From Streptomyces sp. NRRL F-5123 (GTDB lineage: Bacteria > Actinomycetota > Actinomycetes > Streptomycetales > Streptomycetaceae): DNA of 64,000 nt. Positions 48,303-57,553 of this stretch are shown piece after piece (within the stretch, counting starts at the first letter, position 1; each line of letters opens with the position of its first letter). The translations under genes were made by a program, and so were the position numbers. The notes under the pieces were generated by a model, which saw only the letters and a program-made list of their open reading frames with translations, was not told where the DNA came from and made no database searches. The stretch spans positions 17,690 to 81,689 of the forward strand of contig NZ_JOHY01000054.1 in NCBI RefSeq assembly GCF_000721495.1, written 5' to 3'.

Positions 48303-50174
48303 TCAGCTGAAGGTCCACTGCTGGTTGCTCTGGTTCGAGCCGCAGGCCCAGAGCTGCACCTTGGTGCCGTTGGCGGTGCCGTACCCGCTCACGTCCAGGC
48401 ACAGCCCCGACTGCACGTTGGTGATCGTGCCGTTGGAGTTGACGTTCCACTGCTGGTTGCTCTGGCCGTTGCACTGCCAGATCACGGCGGCGGTGCCGTT
48501 CGCCGTGCCGTTGCCGGAGTTGTCCAGGCACATCGGGGTGGAGGTGCCGGCGTAGAGGCGGAACTCCTTGGCGGAGGTGCGCGTCAGTGCCTGGGCCGCA
48601 CCGCCGTTGCAGTCCCAGATCTGGGCCTGCGTACCGGCGGTGGTGGTGCTGTTGTCGATGTCCAGGCACTTGCCTGCGCCGGCCGCGTGCAGCGCGCCGG
48701 TGCTCCCGCCGGTGTCACCGCCGCTGCTCGGGTGCATCTGCACCACGACGACCGAGTACGCGGGGACGGTCTGGGTGGTGGCGGTACCGCTGGTGGACGA
48801 CGTGATCGAGGTGCCGTTCTTCAGGTAGCTGTACACGGTCGGGGCGGCCGTGGACGGCGTGAACCCGTTGTAGGACAGGGACACCGTGGTGCTGTTGTTC
48901 GGGTCCTTGTTGATCAGCATCACGTTCACGTCGCCGTTGCCGCGGTGCACCGCGTGCGCGGAGATCAGCGGGGTGGAACTGCTGGTCTTGACGAGCGAGT
49001 CGCCGGACTGCGCCAGCTTGCTGACCATCGAGATGCCGTAGTAGGGCGCGAACGGGGTGTTCACCGGCGGCTCGCAGGACGAGCCGCTGGCCAGCACGCC
49101 TCCTTCGTCGTAGTCGGTGGCGCCGTCCACCGTGGTCACGTGGGAGCAGTCGGTGCCGTTGTGCATGGCCCAGTAGTCGACGGTGAACGCGCCGTTCTCA
49201 GCCCAGGTCAGCATCTGGTCCGGGGCGAACAGCCCGTTCGGGGCGGTGTCCTTGTACTTGTCGACGTTCGTCTCGGTGATGGCCAGCCCCACGTTCGGCG
49301 CGTTGCTGCCCGCGTACTGGTTGATCAGCGACCGCACCGTGCCGGCCATGTTCGGCACGTTGGTCTGCGGCTTGGCCAGCAGGTCGGCTTCGCCGGTACT
49401 GGTCGGGTAGTCGTGCACGATCACGAAGTCGATCTTCGGACCGGCGATCGACAGGACCGTGTGGTTCCAGTCCTGGGTGTCACCGGGGCCGACGATGCCG
49501 TCGGGCCAGCTCCCGGGTGTGGTGAGCACCGCGCCGATCTTGATGCCGGGGTCGACCGCCTTCATCGCCGAGACGAACTGCAGGAGGTTGGTGGCGTAGG
49601 TGGTGGCGCTGTGGCTGGAGTGCTTGTCCGTCTCCCACTGCGCGCCGTACTCGCCGTTGCCGGGGATCTCGTTGCCGATCTCCCAGTACTTGACGCCGTA
49701 GCCTTTGGTGATGTTGGCGTACCGCACCCAGTCCGCCGCCTCCTGCGGCGTGCCCGACCCGTAGTCCGCGGTGATGATCGGCTGGGTGTTCGCCGCCCGG
49801 ACGGTGCCCATGAACGTGTCGAAGTCGGTGTTCGGGGCGACGTAGCCGCCGTCGACGGTGTTGTTCTGCCAGTGGTACACGTCGGCGTCGCTGCCGCCCG
49901 GGTAGCGGAACATCCCGATACCGGCGTCCTTGAGCAGGCCGGGGATGGCAGGGCCGTTCATGTTGCCGTCGTAGACCTGGGTGTTCAGGCCGGGAGTGGT
50001 GGACGAGTAGTTCGCCAGCCAGTGGCTGCTGTCGACCGTCACCGTCGCGGACGTGGCGGCGGCGGCCGGAGCAGCGGCGGTGAACGCGCCGACGGACAGG
50101 GCGGCGGCGGTGAGCGCCGTAGCGGCGGACAGGGCGATCAGGCGATCGCGCCCGGCGTGGAGAAACCGTTTCAC
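48303..50174 (-). CDS. secreted GH51/GH39-like glycoside hydrolase with C-terminal ricin-type lectin domain
   Basis: The 623-aa protein has a long signal peptide (ending about APAAAATS), a clan GH-A barrel with a probable acid/base Glu in VKYWEIGNEIPGNGEYG and nucleophile Glu in LAITETNVDKY, a beta-sandwich, and a C-terminal CBM13 beta-trefoil with three QxW-like repeats (QAQIWDCNG, SNQQWNVNS, SNQQWTFS). Related Streptomyces proteins are annotated as arabinofuranosidase or cellulose-binding protein. The start is GTG behind GGAGGG. An inverted repeat of GTTTC/GAAAC overlaps the start codon. Confidence 0.86.
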   Translation of the reverse strand: MKRFLHAGRDRLIALSAATALTAAALSVGAFTAAAPAAAATSATVTVDSSHWLANYSSTTPGLNTQVYDGNMNGPAIPGLLKDAGIGMFRYPGGSDADVYHWQNNTVDGGYVAPNTDFDTFMGTVRAANTQPIITADYGSGTPQEAADWVRYANITKGYGVKYWEIGNEIPGNGEYGAQWETDKHSSHSATTYATNLLQFVSAMKAVDPGIKIGAVLTTPGSWPDGIVGPGDTQDWNHTVLSIAGPKIDFVIVHDYPTSTGEADLLAKPQTNVPNMAGTVRSLINQYAGSNAPNVGLAITETNVDKYKDTAPNGLFAPDQMLTWAENGAFTVDYWAMHNGTDCSHVTTVDGATDYDEGGVLASGSSCEPPVNTPFAPYYGISMVSKLAQSGDSLVKTSSSTPLISAHAVHRGNGDVNVMLINKDPNNSTTVSLSYNGFTPSTAAPTVYSYLKNGTSITSSTSGTATTQTVPAYSVVVVQMHPSSGGDTGGSTGALHAAGAGKCLDIDNSTTTAGTQAQIWDCNGGAAQALTRTSAKEFRLYAGTSTPMCLDNSGNGTANGTAAVIWQCNGQSNQQWNVNSNGTITNVQSGLCLDVSGYGTANGTKVQLWACGSNQSNQQWTFS

Positions 50175-50347
50175 GAAACCCTCCATTGGGTCGTGTTCGG
50201 ACAGGGATGTGGTGCTCCCGCCTGCGGAACGGCGGGCTTCCGGCCGTGCGCTCGGGCACGGCAGGCAGGGGTGGGGGGTGGAGCCCTCATCGCACTGTGG
50301 GGCGGCCCCGTGGGGTGGCCGCGGTCGGTCCGGGAGTGGGCCGCGGG

Positions 50348-52441
50348 TCAGCTCAGGCGGAGCAGGACGGCCGACGGGGCCGTGGGCAGGGTCAGGGCGA
50401 GTTCCGCCGCACCGGGGTTCCAGGCGGTGGTGGCTCGGGCGGCGGCGGGGAAGAGCACCGTCGCGACCACCTCGGTGTCCAGCAGGTGCGGCAGGTGCAG
50501 GGTGGTGGTCGGGTCGGCGCCGGGGCGGCGCCACACGGTCAGATACGTGGTGGCCGGGGTGCGCAGGGCCAGCGCCACCCAGGGGTCGTCCCAGGCCGGC
50601 AGGCCCAGCGGCCACACCGGCAGCGCACCCGGCAGGTCGGCGCGCAGGTCGCGGTGGACCGCCACCGCCTCGTGCACCAGGGCGCGCGCCTGCGGACCCA
50701 GGCCGGGCAGCGGTCCGGACAGGTGGATCCGCCCGAGCAGCGCGCTCACCAGGGTGAACGCCACCTCGTCCGGGGTGTCCTCGGGCTGCGGGTAGGCCCA
50801 CACGGCGCCCTGCTCGGGGGTGACGGCGGTCGGCGCGGCGGCCGCGATCGGCGCGTAGTGCAGCAGGTTCTGCTGGTCGCTGGTGGACAGCAGCTGCATC
50901 CGGGACAGCAACGCGTGGTCCGCGCGCATGCCGCCGGACGCGCAGTCCTCCAGCACCACGTCCGGGTGCCGGTCCAGCACGCCCTCCAGCCAGGCCAGGT
51001 GCGCCCGGTGGTGGCCGAGCGCCCCGGCCGCCGGGACCTCGGCGGGATGGCCGGAGGTCCCGCTGCCGGCGTCGATGTTGTGGTCCAGCTTCAGGTAGCC
51101 GACGCCCCATTCGCCCACCACGCGGTCCACCACCGCGTCCAGGTGCGCGCGGGCCGCCGGGTGCCGGAGGTCGAGCTGGTAGCGCCCGGTCTCCACCACC
51201 CGCACGCCGTCGCGGCGGAAGAACGCCTCGTCCGGCAGCTCGGTGGCGATGGGGCTGCGCACCCCGACCACCTCCGGTTCCAGCCACAGGCCGGGCACCA
51301 TGCCGCGCTCACGGATCCGGTCCAGTACCTCGTGGATGCCGCGCGGACCGGGGAACCGGGTGGTGGACGGCTGCCACTCGCCGACGCTGTCCCACCAGCC
51401 GGAGCTGTCGTCGTACCAGCCGGCGTCGATCACGAAGCACTCGGCCCCGGCGTCGGCGGCGGCGTCCACCAGCGGCAGCAGTTTCGCGGTGGTCGGGTCG
51501 CCCATCAGGCAGTTCATGTAGTCGTTGAAGATCACCGGAAGGTTCTCGTGGTCCGGGTGCGGGCGGCGGGTCGCCCGTCGGTAGCTGGTCAGCGCGCCGA
51601 ACGCGTCGTCCAGCCGGTCGCCGAGCGCCACCGACACCGGCACCGCGCGGAACTCGCCGCCCGGTTCCAGCGGGTGCCGCCAGCCGTGGTCGCCGTCGGT
51701 GGGGCCGGACAGCGCCAGGTAAGCGGTGTCGTGCCGCTCGCCGCAGTCCCAGCGCCAGCCGCCGCCGTTGTGCTCGACCTGCCACACCCATGCGCGGCCG
51801 GACGCGCGGTCGGTCAGCGCGCCCATCGGCAGGTGCCCGCAGCTGGACCAGGTGCCCTGCCCGGCCAGCGCGAACGAGCCCTTGCCGTACCCGTACCGGA
51901 CCCGCCCGCCGAGCTGGGGCAGCGCTGCCCGCAGCGGCCGACGCTGCCAGCGGAACTCGGCGAGCCAGTCGTTGTCGGCCCACCACACGTCGGCGGTGTC
52001 CGGGTCGACGTCGGTGATGCCGCCGAGGGCCAGCGAGGTCACCGATTCGAGGTGCAGGGTGCCGGCCCCCTCGTTGCGCAGCGTCACCTCGGCACGCAGG
52101 GCCGGCACGCCGTCCGGGGACCGGTACACCACCTCGGCGGCCAGTCCGGTGTCCGGTTCGTACAGCTCGACGGTGAGCACGTGCCACTCACCCTCGCGGG
52201 TGACGTGGTGGGCGCGGTGCCGCAGCCGCGTGCCGAGAGTGCTGTCCACCAGGCGGTGGCTGGACCAGTGCCGGCCGTGGCCGGTGGCGGTGACCTCGAC
52301 CAGCGGCAGCGCACCGTCCCGGGCCGGGTCGGCGGGGGCGCCCCGGCCGAGGCGGGCGGTGCCGTCAGCGGCGATGCGCAGGTCGAGCCGCAATGCGTCG
52401 TGGCCCCAGCTGAGGGTCCGGTGGGCCGTCGTGGCGTTCAC
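50348..52441 (-). CDS. alpha-galactosidase, GH36
   Basis: The 697-aa enzyme has an N-terminal beta-supersandwich and a GH36 barrel with FVIDAGWYDD, MVPGLWLEPE, the nucleophile in VGYLKLDHNIDAG near residue 452, VVLEDCASGGMRAD, and the acid/base in STSDQQNLLHY near 520. It is of normal GH36 length and has no signal peptide. It would remove alpha-galactose from galacto(gluco)mannan or raffinose-type sugars. The GTG start overlaps the TGA of a 44-aa upstream ORF as GTGA, with GGAGG 8 bases upstream. Confidence 0.93.
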   Translation of the reverse strand: MNATTAHRTLSWGHDALRLDLRIAADGTARLGRGAPADPARDGALPLVEVTATGHGRHWSSHRLVDSTLGTRLRHRAHHVTREGEWHVLTVELYEPDTGLAAEVVYRSPDGVPALRAEVTLRNEGAGTLHLESVTSLALGGITDVDPDTADVWWADNDWLAEFRWQRRPLRAALPQLGGRVRYGYGKGSFALAGQGTWSSCGHLPMGALTDRASGRAWVWQVEHNGGGWRWDCGERHDTAYLALSGPTDGDHGWRHPLEPGGEFRAVPVSVALGDRLDDAFGALTSYRRATRRPHPDHENLPVIFNDYMNCLMGDPTTAKLLPLVDAAADAGAECFVIDAGWYDDSSGWWDSVGEWQPSTTRFPGPRGIHEVLDRIRERGMVPGLWLEPEVVGVRSPIATELPDEAFFRRDGVRVVETGRYQLDLRHPAARAHLDAVVDRVVGEWGVGYLKLDHNIDAGSGTSGHPAEVPAAGALGHHRAHLAWLEGVLDRHPDVVLEDCASGGMRADHALLSRMQLLSTSDQQNLLHYAPIAAAAPTAVTPEQGAVWAYPQPEDTPDEVAFTLVSALLGRIHLSGPLPGLGPQARALVHEAVAVHRDLRADLPGALPVWPLGLPAWDDPWVALALRTPATTYLTVWRRPGADPTTTLHLPHLLDTEVVATVLFPAAARATTAWNPGAAELALTLPTAPSAVLLRLS

Positions 52442-52572
52442 AGCGCCGCCTCCGCCCCGGCATCCGCGGCGGCACGGACAGGCGGCCGCTCGCTCACGTG
52501 CGGGCGCTCGCGCAGGATCGGGTACTCCCCCGGTCCCGCAAGGGGGTGAAGGTCGTGGAAGTGCGGGGACAT
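52438..52572 (-). CDS. small ORF (44 aa) translationally coupled to the GH36 gene
   Basis: The frame begins MSPHFHDLHPLAGPGEYPIL and continues with charged and Ala-rich residues. A strong AGGAGAAG lies 7 bases before its ATG, and its TGA overlaps the GH36 GTG as GTGA. No domain is recognised. Histidine-rich at the start, it may be a regulatory leader peptide or the remnant of a longer gene. The ribosome site and the coupling are the reason to believe it is translated. Confidence 0.55.
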   Translation of the reverse strand: MSPHFHDLHPLAGPGEYPILRERPHVSERPPVRAAADAGAEAAL

Positions 52573-52677
52573 ACGGGGGCTTCTCCTCAAGTCCGGGGTC
52601 GGGAAGGCTTGCTGCGCCCGGCGTGCTCGATCGGCACCGCGCGGGTGCGGTGGACCGGGTTCGGCCCGGTCACAGCA

Positions 52678-53700
52678 CTAGCGCGGCGCGGGGCCGGTGC
52701 TCTGGCCCAGGGCCAGGGTCGGTGTCAGCAGGACGCGTTCGTCGGGCGCTTGTTCTCCGCGTTCGGCCGCGGTGATCCGGCGCATGAGCTGTTCGACGGC
52801 CACCTGTCCGAGTTCCCTGGCCGGGCCGGTCACGGCGGTGAGGGTCGGCACGTACTGTTCGGCCACGTGTGCCGGGCACAGGACGAGGACGGAGGTGTCC
52901 TCGGGGACGGTGCGTCCGCTGGACCGCAGCAGGCTGAGCAGGGGGCCGATCGCGGCCTCGTTCTGCACGACGAAGGCGGTGGTGCCGGGCCGGTCGCCGA
53001 GGATGCGGGTGAAGGCCCCGGCCGTGCTCTCGTAGGTGCCCTCGCAGGGGCGGTGCAGGAAGCGCAGGCCGCGTTGTGCGGCTCGTTCGCGGAATCCGGC
53101 CAGGGTGCGTTCGGCGTAGGCGGCGTGGCGCCGGTAGGTTCCCGGGCCGTAGCCGATGAAGGCGATCTCGCGGTGGCCGAGGTCGGCGAGGTGGTCCGCG
53201 CACAGTGCACCGGCGGTGGCGAAGTCGTGGTCGACGCAGGAAAGGCCGCTGGGGTCGTCGGGCAGGCCGATCAGGGCGGCCTGGGTGCGCTGGCCGCGGA
53301 TGAGGGGGATGCGTTCGTCGTCGAGTTGGACGTCCATGAGGATCACCCCGTCGGCCAGTCCGCTGGCGGCGACCCGGCGCACGCCCCCGGGGCCTTCGTC
53401 GTTGGTGATCAGCAGGGTGTCGTAGCCGTGTCGGCGGGCCTCGACGGTGACGGAGATGGCGATCTCCAGCATGACCGGGACGTAGACGTCGGAACGCAGC
53501 GGCACGACCAGGGCCAGGACGTGCGAGCGGCGTCCGGCCAGCGCTCTGGCGCCGGCGTTGGGGTGGTAGCCGAGTTCGATGACGGAGCTCTCGACACGGC
53601 GCCGGGTCGCGGCGGATATCGTGCGCTTGCCACTGAAGACGTAGCTGACGGTGCTGGTGGACACACCGGCATGTCTGGCTACGTCGGCGATGGTCACCAT
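52678..53700 (-). CDS. LacI-family transcriptional repressor (glycan cluster)
   Basis: The 340-aa protein starts with a LacI helix-turn-helix and hinge (VTIADVARHAGVSTSTVSYV, NAGARALAGR) followed by a periplasmic-binding-protein-like sugar sensor. It lies between GH36 and the ABC importer genes on the same strand. Two near-identical sites in the divergent region before the importer and the GH3 gene have the symmetry of LacI operators and are its likely targets. The effector should be an oligosaccharide from the imported glycan. Confidence 0.93.
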   Translation of the reverse strand: MVTIADVARHAGVSTSTVSYVFSGKRTISAATRRRVESSVIELGYHPNAGARALAGRRSHVLALVVPLRSDVYVPVMLEIAISVTVEARRHGYDTLLITNDEGPGGVRRVAASGLADGVILMDVQLDDERIPLIRGQRTQAALIGLPDDPSGLSCVDHDFATAGALCADHLADLGHREIAFIGYGPGTYRRHAAYAERTLAGFRERAAQRGLRFLHRPCEGTYESTAGAFTRILGDRPGTTAFVVQNEAAIGPLLSLLRSSGRTVPEDTSVLVLCPAHVAEQYVPTLTAVTGPARELGQVAVEQLMRRITAAERGEQAPDERVLLTPTLALGQSTGPAPR

Positions 53701-53810
53701 CGTGGCGTCCTGCTTCCTTCCTCGTCGTCGGGTGAGAGCGGCCCCCGCGTGGTGCGGGGAGTGGTGGACGGGAGCCGCTCCCGGTCTGCTGCGTGCGCCG
53801 GCCGAGCGGG

Positions 53811-54785
53811 TCAGCCCTTGATCGCGCCGGTCAGCACGCCGGTGCGGAAGTGCTTCTGCACGAACGGGTAGACGAGCAGGAGCGGCACCAGGGTCAGCAC
53901 CACGACCGCCATCTGGAGCGACAGCGGGGCGGTCTGCGCATGTGCGGAGCCGAAGCCGGAGTTCACCGAACCCGGCAGACCGACGCCGCGGTTGACGTAC
54001 GTCAGCAGGACGTACTGCAGCGGCCACTTCTGGCTGTCGGTGGGCATGTAGAGCATCACGTTGAAGAACGAGTTCCAGTAGCCCACGGCGTAGAACAGCG
54101 CGACCACGGCGGTCACGGCACGGGAGGTCGGCAGGACGACGGACACCAGGATCCGCCAGTCGCCGGCTCCGTCGATGCGTGCCGCGTCGATCAGTTCGCC
54201 GGAGGTCTCGGAGTAGAAGGAGCGCAGCACCAGGATGTTGAACACGGAGACCGCGCTGGGCAGGATCAGGGCCCAGTACTTGCCGTAGCCGCCGAGGTCG
54301 GTCACGACCAGGAACGTCGGGATCAGACCCCCGTTGACGAACATCGTGACGATCAGCAGCACCAGCAGGAAGCGGTGCCCGAACGAACGCGGCCGTGACA
54401 GGCCGTAGGCGCACATGATCGACACGGCCATCGACAGCACGGTGCCCACCAGGGTGACGCCCAGGCTCACCAGCAGCGAGGTCCGGACCGTCGGGTCCGC
54501 CAGCATCTCCCGGTACGGCTCCACGGTCAGGCCGTCCGGCCAGATCACCAGGCCGCCGGCCCGGTTGACGGCGCCCGGCGTGGAGAAGCTGGTCACCACG
54601 ATGATCCAGATCGGGACCAGCACCGCCGCCAGCACCCCGACGAGCGTCAGCCCCTTGGCGGCCTGCCCGACCACGGTGGGCGGCTCCTGCCACGGCGGGC
54701 GCTCGGCTCCGGCCCTGCCTCGGCCGGCCCGTGTCCGCGCACCGGCTGCTTCTGCTCCGCGGGTAAGGGTCAGTGTGTCGGTCAT
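53811..54785 (-). CDS. carbohydrate ABC transporter permease 2 (MalG/LplC type)
   Basis: The 324-aa protein has six membrane segments and the EAA loop that contacts the ATPase (ELIDAARIDGAGDWRILVSV). A basic, Ala-rich N-terminal tail of about 40 residues precedes the first helix. It ends in the usual GAIKG. Its ATG overlaps the stop of permease 1 as ATGA. No ATPase gene is nearby; Streptomyces importers of this class usually share a housekeeping MsiK-type ATPase. Confidence 0.92.
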   Translation of the reverse strand: MTDTLTLTRGAEAAGARTRAGRGRAGAERPPWQEPPTVVGQAAKGLTLVGVLAAVLVPIWIIVVTSFSTPGAVNRAGGLVIWPDGLTVEPYREMLADPTVRTSLLVSLGVTLVGTVLSMAVSIMCAYGLSRPRSFGHRFLLVLLIVTMFVNGGLIPTFLVVTDLGGYGKYWALILPSAVSVFNILVLRSFYSETSGELIDAARIDGAGDWRILVSVVLPTSRAVTAVVALFYAVGYWNSFFNVMLYMPTDSQKWPLQYVLLTYVNRGVGLPGSVNSGFGSAHAQTAPLSLQMAVVVLTLVPLLLVYPFVQKHFRTGVLTGAIKG

Positions 54786-55729
54786 TTCCGGTACAACCCG
54801 TCCTCGCCGAAGGCATGCGCCAGTTTGTTGGCACCCCAGATGAGCAGCAGCGAGATCACGCTCTTGAAGAGCCCGGCCGCGGCGCCGTAGCTGTAGTTGT
54901 TGGTGGTGATGCCGTAGTAGAAGGAGAAGGTGTCCAGTACGTCCGCCGACGAGTGGCCGACCGCGTCGCGCTGGATCAGGAACTGCTCGAAGCCGACCGA
55001 CAGGGCGTTGCCCAGCCGCAGGACCAGCATCAGCACGATCACTCCGCGCATGCCGGGCAGGGTGATGTGCCACATCCGCCGCCGGCGGCCCGCACCGTCC
55101 GCGGCGGCGGCCTCGTACAGCTCGGTGTTGATCGCGGTCAGCGCGGCCAGGAAGACGATGATGCCCCAGCCCGCTTCCTTCCACACCGCCTGGCCGGTGA
55201 TCAGCAACGCGAAGGTGTGCGGGTTGGTCATGATGTCCCAGGTGCTCATGTCGTGCGAGCGCAGGTACTGGTTGAGCAGGCCCGCGCCGCCGAGCATCTG
55301 CTGGAAGATGGTGATCGTGAGCACCCAGGAGAAGAAGTGCGGCAGGTAGACCACGGACTGGATGAAGTTCCGCACCCGCACGCTGAGCACTGAGTTCAGC
55401 AGCAGCGCCAGGGCGATGGGGATCGGGAAGAACAGGATCAGCTGGACGAAGCTGAGGTAGATCGTGTTCTTCAGCGAGGCCCAGAACTGCGGGTCGTGGA
55501 ACAGCTGGCGGAACTGGTCGACGCCCACCCACTGGCTGTGCCAGACCCCGACCAGGGGGTCGTAGTCCTGGAACGCGGTGACCAGGCCGAACAGCGGCGC
55601 GTAGTTGAAGACCAGCAGCAGGGCGATCGAGGGGACGGTCATCAGGAGCAGCGTCCTGTCCCGCCGCACCTTCATCCGCCAGGTCAGCCGCACCGGTCGG
55701 CCCGCGTCCTGCGACTGCTGGACGCTCAC
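54782..55729 (-). CDS. carbohydrate ABC transporter permease 1 (MalF/LplB type)
   Basis: The 315-aa protein has six membrane helices and an EAA motif in ELYEAAAADGAGRRRRMWHI. Sequence features such as PSIALLLVFNYAPLFGLVTA and NALSVGFEQFLIQRD place it with LplB-like permeases of complex oligosaccharides. The GTG start overlaps the stop of the binding-protein gene as GTGA, so the three importer genes are chained by overlaps. Confidence 0.93.
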   Translation of the reverse strand: MSVQQSQDAGRPVRLTWRMKVRRDRTLLLMTVPSIALLLVFNYAPLFGLVTAFQDYDPLVGVWHSQWVGVDQFRQLFHDPQFWASLKNTIYLSFVQLILFFPIPIALALLLNSVLSVRVRNFIQSVVYLPHFFSWVLTITIFQQMLGGAGLLNQYLRSHDMSTWDIMTNPHTFALLITGQAVWKEAGWGIIVFLAALTAINTELYEAAAADGAGRRRRMWHITLPGMRGVIVLMLVLRLGNALSVGFEQFLIQRDAVGHSSADVLDTFSFYYGITTNNYSYGAAAGLFKSVISLLLIWGANKLAHAFGEDGLYRK

Positions 55730-57408
55730 TGGCCGGTCCCGACCTTGTCCAGGACGTTCTCGGTCATCCAGCGCTTCAGGCGGTCGCCGCTGCTCGCCTT
55801 CCAGCTGGAGATGGCGGCCTGGACGTCCGAGACCTTCCTCTTGCCGTGGTAGCAGTCCTTCATGGTGTCCTCGACGGACTGCGCGGCCGCGGCCTGGGCC
55901 ATCGACTGCGGCATGCTGAGATTCAGACCCCAGAACAGCGGCTTGTACCCGTACTTCACGTTCGCCGCCGCCCAGCCGGTGTAGTCCTTGGTGACGACAT
56001 CGGCACCCTGGTTGCTGGTCACGGAGGTCGGCGAGGCAAGGAAGGGGTACGTGGTCGCCTGGACGAACTTCTGGCCGTCCTTGGTCGCCGTCGGTACGCC
56101 GTTCTCCAACGTGTAGTGAACGCCCTCGACACCGAAGTTGACCATGGTGTATTCGCGTGAACCGTAGGGCGCCGCCAGGTAGTTGGCCACCGACAGCAGT
56201 TCCTCGATCTGGGCCGGCTTCAGGCGCTTGTTGAGGTAGCTGATCATGCTGGTGGAGGGACCCAGGAAGATGCTCGGGGTGCTCTTGCCGTCGGCGGCGA
56301 AGACGTCGAAGGAGCCGCGGCGGTAGTTCTTGTCCGCGGCGGTGCCCGCCTGGTAGTCGGCGAGGTTCCACGCGCCGAGGCCCCCGCCGCCGATCAGCGT
56401 CTTCCCCGAGTAGAACCGGGTGTTGGCGTTGGCGTTGTTCCCCGCCAGGGCGTCCGGGTGCATGAAGCCGGACTTGGCCAGGCGGTAGTGCCAGTCCATG
56501 GCCTCCATGAACTCCGGCATCTCGTACTTGTGGACCAGTTTGCCGTCCTCCAGCTTCCACCTGTCCGGCACGCCCCAGAAGAGGGACAGGTAGGTCCACA
56601 CGTCGTCGAAGGCCCACACGCCGCGCTTGGCGTCGGTCAGCTCCTTGCCCAGGCTCCACATGTCGTCGGCGGACCTGACCTGGCCTGCGGTGATCCCCTT
56701 GGCCTCCAGGACGTCCCGGCGGTGGAAGATGGCGCCGGCGAGCGGGAAGTTGGTGGAGTAGCAGGGGATTCCGTAGATCTTGTCGCCCCACGCGCAGGTC
56801 TGCCAGGCGCCGGTGGGCAGGGCGGCGAGGTTCGGGTACTTCTTGATCTTGTCGCCGGACAGGTACGGGGTGAGGTCCGCGATCTGGGTGCCGGCCAGTT
56901 CGCCGGTGTTGAAGTTGTTGTTCCACCAGCCCGGCAGCTGGATCCAGTCGGGCAGGCGCCTGGCGGCGGTCATGGTGGGGACGATGGTGTTGTAGTTGTT
57001 GCCGTCGGCCGGCTTGATGGTGAGGTCCACTCCGAGGGCCTTGTTCATTGCCGTGTAGAAGGAGTTGCCCGGCGTGGGGACGGTCCCCCACAGGGGAGTG
57101 ACCGCGGTGTAGCTGCCCCCCTTGCCCGGCACACCGGAGACCGTCGCGACCTGGTCGGCGGGGTAGCGCAGGAACCCGGGGTCGGTCGCCGCCCCGTTGC
57201 CGCCGCCCGACACGGACGGGATGTCCGGCTTCACCGGCGTGCTGGGGACGTAGGCCGGCAGCGCCGCCTTCAGACCCGTCTTGGTGTTCGTGCCGGTCTT
57301 CTGATGTGAGCCGTCTCCGCAGGCGGACAGCAAGGGCGCCATCACGGCGGCTCCCGCGACCGACGCGGCTGCGGTGACGAAGCTTCTGCGATTCAGCTGA
57401 CTGCTCAT
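55726..57408 (-). CDS. ABC transporter substrate-binding lipoprotein (oligosaccharide)
   Basis: The 560-aa protein starts with a twin-arginine signal (NRRSFVTAAAS) and a lipobox (LLSACGDG), so it is likely exported folded and anchored to the membrane. Length and motifs fit the large LplA/LipO-type binding proteins that take bulky oligosaccharides. It is the first gene of the importer operon and lies behind a good promoter and a LacI-type operator. Confidence 0.92.
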   Translation of the reverse strand: MSSQLNRRSFVTAAASVAGAAVMAPLLSACGDGSHQKTGTNTKTGLKAALPAYVPSTPVKPDIPSVSGGGNGAATDPGFLRYPADQVATVSGVPGKGGSYTAVTPLWGTVPTPGNSFYTAMNKALGVDLTIKPADGNNYNTIVPTMTAARRLPDWIQLPGWWNNNFNTGELAGTQIADLTPYLSGDKIKKYPNLAALPTGAWQTCAWGDKIYGIPCYSTNFPLAGAIFHRRDVLEAKGITAGQVRSADDMWSLGKELTDAKRGVWAFDDVWTYLSLFWGVPDRWKLEDGKLVHKYEMPEFMEAMDWHYRLAKSGFMHPDALAGNNANANTRFYSGKTLIGGGGLGAWNLADYQAGTAADKNYRRGSFDVFAADGKSTPSIFLGPSTSMISYLNKRLKPAQIEELLSVANYLAAPYGSREYTMVNFGVEGVHYTLENGVPTATKDGQKFVQATTYPFLASPTSVTSNQGADVVTKDYTGWAAANVKYGYKPLFWGLNLSMPQSMAQAAAAQSVEDTMKDCYHGKRKVSDVQAAISSWKASSGDRLKRWMTENVLDKVGTGQ

Positions 57409-57435
57409 GTGGAGGCGGCCCTTCCCCTGTGAAGC

Positions 57436-57451
57436 GTCGAAGCGCTTAGAC
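57436..57451 (-). promoter_or_regulatory. LacI-type operator A (importer promoter)
   Basis: GTCGAAGCGCTTAGAC is a 16-bp palindrome with one mismatched pair. It lies just downstream of the predicted importer transcription start. The flanked 17-mer AGCGTCGAAGCGCTTAG matches 15 of 17 bases with the second site near the GH3 gene. Confidence 0.7.
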
Positions 57452-57462
57452 GATTGGCGGCG

Positions 57463-57491
57463 ACCGTATCGACCGTTCTCCCGTCAGACAA
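57463..57491 (-). promoter_or_regulatory. promoter of the binding-protein/importer operon
   Basis: On the minus strand TTGTCT (57486-57491), a 17-base spacer and TACGGT (57463-57468) make a good housekeeping promoter. The start point would fall near 57456, directly before operator A. Confidence 0.65.
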
Positions 57492-57553
57492 GAGGAGAAA
57501 CGAAAGCAGAAATCCTTTGCTACTTTCGTTGACAGCCCGGAAGGGCCCGTGGC

